DNA from: an archaeon
GTDB lineage: Archaea; Altiarchaeota; Altiarchaeia; IMC4; QMZM01
Direction: 5' to 3'
DNA length: 9,867 nucleotides
NCBI GenBank assembly: GCA_029933895.1
Contig: JAOZNG010000035.1
Location: forward strand, 1-9,867
Shown one piece after another: positions 1 to 5,346 of the stretch (the stretch's first letter is position 1; the number at the start of each line of letters is the position of its first letter). The notes under the pieces were generated by a model. The model saw nothing but the letters and a program-made list of their open reading frames with translations. It was not told the DNA's origin and did not search any database. The translations under genes and the position numbers were made by a program.

Positions 1-22
1 AATATTTCCTTATTGTTGCCAT
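1..22 (-). CDS. 5' end of an unidentified leftward gene (partial)
   Basis: Reading leftward, an ATG at 22-20 opens a frame encoding Met-Ala-Thr-Ile-Arg-Lys-Tyr before the window ends. It is called a gene mainly because a near-perfect archaeal Shine-Dalgarno sequence precedes this ATG at an ideal distance of five bases. Seven residues are too few to assign a family. The gene is divergent from the tyrosine recombinase, and the two share an upstream region of about 80 bases. No product is proposed. Confidence 0.5.
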
Positions 23-27
23 ATTTT

Positions 28-37
28 CACCTCCTTT
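28..37 (-). promoter_or_regulatory. Strong Shine-Dalgarno site of the leftward edge gene
   Basis: The minus strand reads AAAGGAGGTG here, followed by five bases (AAAAT) and then ATG. This is a full-strength match to the 3' end of archaeal 16S rRNA. It is the strongest ribosome binding site in the window and decides the start of the edge gene. A TTTAATAG sequence on the minus strand at about 67-74 is a possible TATA element, which would give a leader of roughly 20 bases. Confidence 0.6.
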
Positions 38-103
38 TAGAGCAGCGGGCGATTTCGGATAACACCTATTAAACGCACTTTTTATTCGCATAACCCTCTA
101 TAT

Positions 104-958
104 ATGGAGTTAAAGCGAAATTTTAAAGTTAAACTCTATAATAATCATATGGATCTAGCATTAAAAAAACTCACTCCACGGGAACGCTATGAGTTAATAG
201 GCAAAGTAATAGAAGAAATAAAGCTCAGGAAATATTCATACCAAACAGGTAAATCCTACATTTCCATCACCAAGAGATTCCTGAAATCCGGCAAAACCCC
301 GAGAGAATTCTTACTCTCCCGCCCCAACAAAAGCAGATCAAGTGTTAGAGGAATTTATTTTGCCCTGAAATTCTTCCACGAAAAAGTCTTGCATGAGAAA
401 TTTGATGAAAACCTGCCGTTAGCTAAAAAAGACCTGAAACTACCTGTTGTGTTAAGCAGAGAAGAGATAAATAGAATGATAAAGACAACAAACAATATTA
501 AACACAAACTTATCTTGATGTTTCTCTATTATGCTGGCTTACGCTTAGATGAAGTTAGAAATCTGAAATGGCAGGATATAGACCTTGATAGAGAAATCAT
601 ACACCTCAAAACAGCTAAAGGTGAAAAGGAAAGAGTTGTGTTTTTACATTCCAGATTAAAGAAGATGCTGGAAATTTATGGTATAAGCAAGCAAGGTTTG
701 ATTTTCAAATCACAAAGAGATAAAAAATACAACAAAAGAACAATCCAGCAGATAGTCAAGAATGCGGCTAAGAAAGCAGGGATAAACAAAAGAGTAACTC
801 CCCATACATTAAGACATTCATTTGCCACCCATTTATTGGAAGCAGGAGCAGATATAAGATATATCCAGCAACTATTAGGACATAAAAACCTGAAGACAAC
901 CCAGATATATACACATATAGCAAACAAAGACATCAGAAAATTAGTGGATCTGCTGTAA
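104..958 (+). CDS. xerA: XerA-like tyrosine recombinase / integrase
   Basis: A 284-residue site-specific recombinase that should cut and rejoin DNA through a covalent 3'-phosphotyrosine intermediate. Residues about 20-110 form an N-terminal SAM-like DNA-binding core domain, and about 115-284 form the catalytic domain. All six expected catalytic residues can be seen: Arg147 (AGLRLDE), Lys172 (TAKGEKER), His234 and Arg237 (HTLRHSF), His260 (LLGHKNL) and the nucleophile Tyr269 (QIYTH). The length matches archaeal XerA, which resolves chromosome dimers, but mobile-element integrases have the same architecture. The ATG at 104 is used. No Shine-Dalgarno precedes it, and CTATTAAA at 66-73 could serve a near-leaderless transcript; an ATG at 149 is an alternative that would leave the folded domains intact. 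The gene is much more AT-rich than tiaS and nrdD (rows 481-540 and 601-660 hold 17 and 20 G+C of 60). This may mean horizontal acquisition. The family call is firm; the XerA role is inferred. Confidence 0.9.
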   Translation: MELKRNFKVKLYNNHMDLALKKLTPRERYELIGKVIEEIKLRKYSYQTGKSYISITKRFLKSGKTPREFLLSRPNKSRSSVRGIYFALKFFHEKVLHEKFDENLPLAKKDLKLPVVLSREEINRMIKTTNNIKHKLILMFLYYAGLRLDEVRNLKWQDIDLDREIIHLKTAKGEKERVVFLHSRLKKMLEIYGISKQGLIFKSQRDKKYNKRTIQQIVKNAAKKAGINKRVTPHTLRHSFATHLLEAGADIRYIQQLLGHKNLKTTQIYTHIANKDIRKLVDLL

Positions 959-979
959 TCACCCAAAAAAAAATCTAAA

Positions 980-2269
980 ATGTTTGTTGGAATAGATGAC
1001 ACAGATTCCTTGATGGGGGGTTGCACGACTTATCTGGCTGCGGTTCTGCTGGAAAAGTTAGGCACTACATATAAAGAAAACATCGAAGAAACAGGTAAAC
1101 CACCTAAAAAATGGGTACACCACCAATATCCGAGATTGATTAGATTAAACCCAAACACCCCCTACAGGACCCGGGGAAACGGAGCAGTTGCATTCCATAC
1201 CCCCGACGAAAACATCGGGGACATACAGGAATCAGTCCTCAAATCAGTGGAAGAACACTCCCACCTCAAAGACAGAAACACAAACCCTGGAGTGATATTT
1301 CTCAGAGACCACAGCAAGATGCCGTTACTAAAAAAATTCTATCAGAAAACGGTGTCTGAGCTGGTCTCCATCAAATATGCAGAAAAAACAGCGGAGAAGG
1401 CAGACGCAGACATCTATAAATTCAACGACGGCAGAGGCATAATAGGGGCACTGGCGGCAGTAGGCGCTGATCTGAGCGGAGACAAAACATTCGAGTTGCT
1501 TGCCTACAGGGTAAAAGAAAACTACGGCAGAAAGAAAGAAATAGATGAAGAATCCGTCTTCAGGATGGATGAAGCAACCTCTCCAGAGACATTCCATAAC
1601 ATAGACCCTGAAACAAAAAAGATTCTTATAACACCGCACGGACATGACCCCGTATACTGCGGGATCAGGGGAGAAACCGCTGAAGCAGTTAAGAAGGCGT
1701 GGGACCTCATAAAACCCCTTGAGGAAATAGAGAGGACTCAGGTTTTCGTATCCAACCAGGCGACAGACGCACACCTGAGAGAGAAAAAGATTTCTTGCAT
1801 TAAACCCTATGACTGCGTTATAGCAGAGGGCCTGGTTAAAGAAGAGCCTTGGGCTATTAAGGGAGGGCATGTTTTCTTCACCTTGGTGGACGGGGACTCT
1901 GCTATAGACTGCGCCGCCTACGAGCCCACAGGGGATTTAAGGGCGACAGTGAGGGAACTCGTCGCCGGGGACAGAGTCAAGGCATACGGTGGTGTGGGGA
2001 GATACAGGAAAACAATCAACATGGAGAAGCTGGAGATTCTTGAGCTAAAAGAAAAAACCCGGGTTACTGCTCCCCTTTGCTGCAACAGGAGGATGTCTTC
2101 CGCTGGGAAAGACAGGGGCTATAAATGCAGGAGGTGTGGTAGGAGAGCAGGAGAGGAAGCCGCCGTCGAGGAGAAAATTAACAGAAAGATCCGGGGGGGA
2201 TTATATGAGGTACCTCCCCGGGCCAGGAGACATCTGAGCAAGCCCCTTCAGAGAATGTTCAGGGAATGA
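980..2269 (+). CDS. tiaS: tRNA(Ile2) 2-agmatinylcytidine synthetase TiaS
   Basis: TiaS is an archaeal enzyme that uses ATP and agmatine to modify C34 of tRNA-Ile2, so that its CAU anticodon reads AUA rather than AUG. This 429-residue protein shows the family layout. The N-terminal motif GIDDTDS is at 4-10, then RLNPNTPYRTRGNGAV at 55-70, NDGRGIIGALAAVGA at 149-163, PHGHDPVYCGIRG at 219-231, VSNQATDAH at 257-265, an OB-fold-like nucleic-acid-binding region at about 278-357, and a C-terminal zinc ribbon at about 365-388. Two features are unusual. About 18 residues at 30-48 look like extra sequence between the DDTD motif and the RLNPN motif. In the zinc ribbon the first cysteine pair is adjacent (Cys367-Cys368) rather than spaced, with the second pair at Cys383 and Cys386. 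The ATG at 980 places the conserved motif at the extreme N-terminus, as expected. There is no Shine-Dalgarno and no clear TATA box in the 21-base gap, so readthrough from the recombinase gene is plausible. Confidence 0.95.
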   Translation: MFVGIDDTDSLMGGCTTYLAAVLLEKLGTTYKENIEETGKPPKKWVHHQYPRLIRLNPNTPYRTRGNGAVAFHTPDENIGDIQESVLKSVEEHSHLKDRNTNPGVIFLRDHSKMPLLKKFYQKTVSELVSIKYAEKTAEKADADIYKFNDGRGIIGALAAVGADLSGDKTFELLAYRVKENYGRKKEIDEESVFRMDEATSPETFHNIDPETKKILITPHGHDPVYCGIRGETAEAVKKAWDLIKPLEEIERTQVFVSNQATDAHLREKKISCIKPYDCVIAEGLVKEEPWAIKGGHVFFTLVDGDSAIDCAAYEPTGDLRATVRELVAGDRVKAYGGVGRYRKTINMEKLEILELKEKTRVTAPLCCNRRMSSAGKDRGYKCRRCGRRAGEEAAVEEKINRKIRGGLYEVPPRARRHLSKPLQRMFRE

Positions 2270-2270
2270 A

Positions 2271-2319
2271 GATATATACATATATACTGCCTCCGCCCAT
2301 TAATTATACATCTATTAAG
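2271..2319 (+). promoter_or_regulatory. Probable TATA-rich promoter of the secreted-protein gene
   Basis: Immediately after the tiaS stop lies an alternating run, GATATATACATATATAC (2271-2287), followed by ATTAATTATA (2299-2308) and CTATTAAG (2312-2319). Several archaeal TATA-like elements are therefore possible. The last is centred about 30 bases before the ATG at 2346, the same spacing seen before the TctA-like gene and nrdD, and would give a leaderless message. Which element is used cannot be decided by eye. Confidence 0.4.
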
Positions 2320-2345
2320 CACATTTGAAGCTGAAGCAGTGGAAA

Positions 2346-3932
2346 ATGAAAACAAAAAAAATTATTATGGCTCTGACATTACTTATAGTTATGTCAGGTA
2401 TGGCTGTATTCGCTGAAGAAAACATAAATGCGGTGATCCTGGTTTCCACAAAAAATTATCCTGACAGGATGATAGCTGCCCCCGCCGCAGAAAAATTCGG
2501 TATCCCGTTGATCCTTACAGACGGGGACTTGCTTTCCGATGAAACCCTGGAGGCTGTTCAGGTGTTTTCGCCGGAAAAAATAATTATTGTCGGCGGACCC
2601 GCTGTTGTGAGTGAGGAGATAGAAAATGAATTAGATGCCATGTATGATGTGGTAAGGCTGTGGGGTGTTACGAGATACGGCACCGCAGAGGCGGTGGCTG
2701 AATATTTCTGGCCTGAAGGCAGCAATGAGTCAATGATAGTTGAAGACAGCATGGATGCAGAAGACAACGACGTTCTTGCACAGGCCTCGGAGGAGGCGAA
2801 AGACAGAGGCATCCCGCTTCTCTTATCTCCGGAAGACGGCATCCCGGCAAACACTCTGTCAGAGATGAACAAACTGAGGGTGAAGAAGGCAACATCCATA
2901 GCCTTAGGGAGGGCGTCAGGAAAGAGATTCAGGGATCAGTTAAGGAATATGAGCATAGACGTTGATGAAATAAATGCAACAGACCGTGCCAGGATAAAGA
3001 GGATCATCAGAAACAGGGTTGTGAGGAGATTAAATAAAACCGATGCAGTTATGGTTGTGGCGGCAGCGAACTTCACACACACCGTAAACACACCGAATCT
3101 GCCTCAGGCGAAAGCATTTATTGTATCAGGGATGGATCAAATAGATGATGTTGTTTCAGCGATAGAGGAGAGAAACATCGAAAAAGTCTACGTTGTTGGG
3201 AAACCCGGGCTTGCGGAGGAGATAGCGAAAGAATTAGGGGAGAAGACAGACGCTGAAGTAATCCTGAGATCCGGCAGAAATATAAGGCAGAGGATTATTG
3301 CAAACAATCTATCTAAACAGTTCAGGAAGAGATTTATTGACCTCTACAGAGAGAAAGAAATCAGGAGGATAAAGAGTTTACGGAGACTTAATGCAACCCT
3401 TGCAGTCAACTCAAACATTACGTTGAAGAAGGCGTTGGCTGTTGTGGGAGTTGACTCTCCGAAGAATGCACGCAATGCCTTAAGGAGGGCAGAGGAGCAT
3501 TGTAGAAGCAGGAATTATTCAAAGTGCGTGGAGAAGGCTGTAGATGCAATGCTTATTGTGAGATTATCCAGATACCTGGACAAGGCCGACAACCTGACTG
3601 CTGTGAGGGAGGAGATCAAAGGCGAAGTAGAGAGTCTTAAAGAAAAGATTTCAGAGCTCATAGCATTAAACAGGGAATTAGGGGAGGAGATGAGAGAGAA
3701 TCTATCCACTGAAGAAAGACTTCAGGTCATAGGGGAATTCAAACACCGGAGGAAGGAACAGGTAAGGGAGATTGTGCAGCAGGCGAGGGGCATTAGAGAG
3801 ATTATTAACTCAAATGTTTCTACAGAGAAGATGAAATCTGACGGCCGAGACAGGAGAGAAGCAATCCAGCAAACAACCACCACCTCAATTGTCACAACAA
3901 CTGTGTCATCAAGGAGAGGCAGGAGGGTGTGA
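2346..3932 (+). CDS. Secreted protein with cell-wall-binding-type (CW_binding_2-like) repeats
   Basis: A probable exported surface protein. Numbering here runs from an upstream in-frame TTG at 2325, which would give 535 residues. The ATG at 2346 (528 residues) is preferred because it yields a compact signal peptide: Lys-rich start, hydrophobic core, cleavage likely after VFA at residue 30. Three Rossmann-like repeats resembling Pfam CW_binding_2 follow at about 36-128, 136-215 and 240-325. The first has the clearest hallmarks (IIIVGGPAVVSEEIENEL at 86-103, RLWGVTRYGTAEA at 111-123). The third has VYVVGKPGLAEEIAKEL (288-304). The second is degenerate. Residues about 330-510 are charged and helical, likely coiled coil at 425-500. 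The end is a Thr/Ser-rich tail finishing in RRGRRV, with no membrane anchor. About ten Asn-X-Ser/Thr sites fit an N-glycosylated outer-surface protein. In Firmicutes these repeats bind wall polymers; the ligand in an archaeon is unknown. Confidence 0.75.
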   Translation: MKTKKIIMALTLLIVMSGMAVFAEENINAVILVSTKNYPDRMIAAPAAEKFGIPLILTDGDLLSDETLEAVQVFSPEKIIIVGGPAVVSEEIENELDAMYDVVRLWGVTRYGTAEAVAEYFWPEGSNESMIVEDSMDAEDNDVLAQASEEAKDRGIPLLLSPEDGIPANTLSEMNKLRVKKATSIALGRASGKRFRDQLRNMSIDVDEINATDRARIKRIIRNRVVRRLNKTDAVMVVAAANFTHTVNTPNLPQAKAFIVSGMDQIDDVVSAIEERNIEKVYVVGKPGLAEEIAKELGEKTDAEVILRSGRNIRQRIIANNLSKQFRKRFIDLYREKEIRRIKSLRRLNATLAVNSNITLKKALAVVGVDSPKNARNALRRAEEHCRSRNYSKCVEKAVDAMLIVRLSRYLDKADNLTAVREEIKGEVESLKEKISELIALNRELGEEMRENLSTEERLQVIGEFKHRRKEQVREIVQQARGIREIINSNVSTEKMKSDGRDRREAIQQTTTTSIVTTTVSSRRGRRV

Positions 3933-3945
3933 GCGGAGTCAGGGG

Positions 3946-5157
3946 TTAAAGACTTATCTTCAGGAGATAGAGGATTGTGGGTATTATGAGAACGCCCATG
4001 CAGTGGGTTCTCGAGACCCCAGACAGTATGGGCAGCAGCCCGATGCTTGTAGCCAGCAGTGCCATGTATAACCCATAGAATCCAGTGAATCCATAGACCA
4101 GCGTCAGGACAAGAATCATCGAGAAAACAGATAGACGGCTATAATCTACTCTCTCAACAAGATTAACGGCCAGTTTACCTATTTTCACGTGCAGGATTGT
4201 TGCTATGAAGGCTGAAACGCATGTAACACCAACCAGGAGCATGAGGGTGTTGTAGTCCATCTCCAAGACCTTCCCTATCATGGTGGCTGCCCCGCTTCTA
4301 GGGTTGTTTATGGTGTAGAGTGAGACAAAGGAGTATATGGCATCTGAGGTGTTTATGGCGCTAACCGACAGGATGAAGCCTCTGATGTTAGAGCCCATCG
4401 CCTCATACATCAAAACCCCTACCTGGGAGGGGCTCATTGCAGGAAGTATACCGACCAAGATACCCCCTATAGCTCCAAGAAAGCTTGAAGACAGCATTTC
4501 TCCGTCCATTCCCACCTTTATGTATTCGTCCTGGGGCACCATGCTTGACTCTTTGTTTCTGAGTGAATGGATTATGTTGCTCAGCCCGTATACGCCAACA
4601 AACACGGGAAACAAGACCTCCGTGGTTGACAGGATTTTCTGCCTGAACATCAACAGCCCCAGGCTCCCTGAGAGAAATACTATGGCTGTGGCATGAACAA
4701 TCTTATCTCTCTCCCTCTCCCTGAGTATTAGAACGGCTACGGCGATGAATAGAATGTACACGATAAAAGACCTCAGGCCTTCATAGGCTATTGGTATGAT
4801 GTGCAGTGAAGGGATGAGGAGCAGGAGGGAGAAAAACAACCCCAGGAGGCTGCCGTATGCCGTTAGTTTCACAGCCTCTATGGCTCTGCCCTGGAGTAGC
4901 AGCTGGTGTGTGGGTAAAACCGTTAAAGCGGTTTCTTCTTCTGGCACTCCCAGGTAGATGGATGGTATGAAGTCCAGGAAGGTGTGGGTTACGGCCATGC
5001 CCACCATGGCTGTCGAGAATTCTGTTGGCGATACCGGGAGTCTTGGATAGAGGCTTAGTCCTATGAGGGCTATGGTGTTAACGTGCAGTCCCGGGGTCAG
5101 TCCCGTTATTGTCCCTAGGAGGCATCCTGTTAGTGCATAAAACAGATAATTTATCAT
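3946..5157 (-). CDS. Polytopic membrane protein, TctA / COG1784 family
   Basis: A 403-residue integral membrane protein with about ten hydrophobic segments and short polar loops. It resembles the archaeal COG1784 group, related to the TctA large subunit of tripartite tricarboxylate transporters. The family-type glycine/proline motif is near the N-terminus (GTITGLTPGLHVNTIALI, residues 15-32). A weaker counterpart is at 229-250 (GAIGG to PAMSPSQVGVLM), so the protein looks like two related halves. Conserved-looking loops are at 59-90 (FLDFIPSIYLGVPEEETA and after) and 269-300. Substrate specificity cannot be inferred, and no TctB-like or periplasmic binding partner is encoded nearby, so transport of tricarboxylates should not be assumed. 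The ATG at 5157 is used because a TATA-like element lies about 30 bases upstream, implying a leaderless transcript. The gene is divergent from nrdD, and its 3' end converges on the secreted-protein gene with a 13-base gap. Confidence 0.85.
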   Translation of the reverse strand: MINYLFYALTGCLLGTITGLTPGLHVNTIALIGLSLYPRLPVSPTEFSTAMVGMAVTHTFLDFIPSIYLGVPEEETALTVLPTHQLLLQGRAIEAVKLTAYGSLLGLFFSLLLLIPSLHIIPIAYEGLRSFIVYILFIAVAVLILRERERDKIVHATAIVFLSGSLGLLMFRQKILSTTEVLFPVFVGVYGLSNIIHSLRNKESSMVPQDEYIKVGMDGEMLSSSFLGAIGGILVGILPAMSPSQVGVLMYEAMGSNIRGFILSVSAINTSDAIYSFVSLYTINNPRSGAATMIGKVLEMDYNTLMLLVGVTCVSAFIATILHVKIGKLAVNLVERVDYSRLSVFSMILVLTLVYGFTGFYGLYMALLATSIGLLPILSGVSRTHCMGVLIIPTILYLLKISL

Positions 5158-5181
5158 TATATTCTTCTATAGTAGCATAGA

Positions 5182-5191
5182 GATATAAATG
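5182..5191 (-). promoter_or_regulatory. TATA-like element of the TctA-like gene
   Basis: On the minus strand the sequence reads CATTTATATC, centred about 30 bases before the ATG at 5157. That spacing puts the transcription start at or within a few bases of the start codon. No Shine-Dalgarno lies between them, which agrees with leaderless initiation. Confidence 0.5.
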
Positions 5192-5228
5192 ATCAATAGA
5201 ATAAGAAATCTACGAGCAGATTTCCCGT

Positions 5229-5322
5229 TAAAAAAACGATATAAAAGCCCCGCATCACGCGCAATATAAACGAAACAAAATCCTTCACCTAAAGGTTTTA
5301 TAGGAATATACGAATATATTAT
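5229..5322 (+). promoter_or_regulatory. nrdD promoter region with several TATA-like elements and a direct repeat
   Basis: Four AT-rich TATA-like elements occur on the plus strand: GATATAAAAG near 5236-5245, CAATATAAAC near 5263-5272, TTTTATAGG near 5296-5304, and AATATATTAT at 5313-5322. The last is centred about 30 bases before the ATG at 5347 and is the best fit for a leaderless nrdD transcript. An imperfect tandem repeat, GAATATAC (5304-5311) and GAATATAT (5312-5319), overlaps it and could be an operator. A short ACCT-AA-AGGT palindrome lies just upstream, at about 5287-5296. No regulator is identifiable. Confidence 0.45.
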
Positions 5323-5346
5323 TACACCCGAAAGTTCAATGTCAAA

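Noticed and set aside
902..918. TATA-like run GATATATACACATATAG near the recombinase 3' end as the tiaS promoter
   Set aside because: It encodes conserved residues around the catalytic Tyr269 and lies about 70 bases before the tiaS ATG, too far for the leaderless pattern seen elsewhere.
965..973. Run of nine A before tiaS as a terminator or phase-variable tract
   Set aside because: It is poly-A on the strand of both flanking genes, which is not a terminator for them, and it lies outside any coding frame. It may simply be AT-rich spacer.
676..1026. A 116-codon minus-strand frame spanning the recombinase/tiaS junction
   Set aside because: It overlaps the catalytic end of the recombinase and the DDTD motif of tiaS; the apparent hydrophobicity is what antisense of a charged coding region gives.
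1328..1870. A 180-codon open frame on the minus strand opposite tiaS
   Set aside because: It lies wholly within a well-conserved gene, its translation is rich in Cys and Phe with no recognisable motif, and it has no promoter or ribosome site.
3889..4071. A 60-codon plus-strand frame bridging the two convergent genes
   Set aside because: It runs out of frame through the end of one gene and antisense through the other; it has no start signal and no motif.
4337..4696. A 119-codon plus-strand frame inside the TctA-like gene
   Set aside because: It is antisense to clear transmembrane segments and has no independent support.
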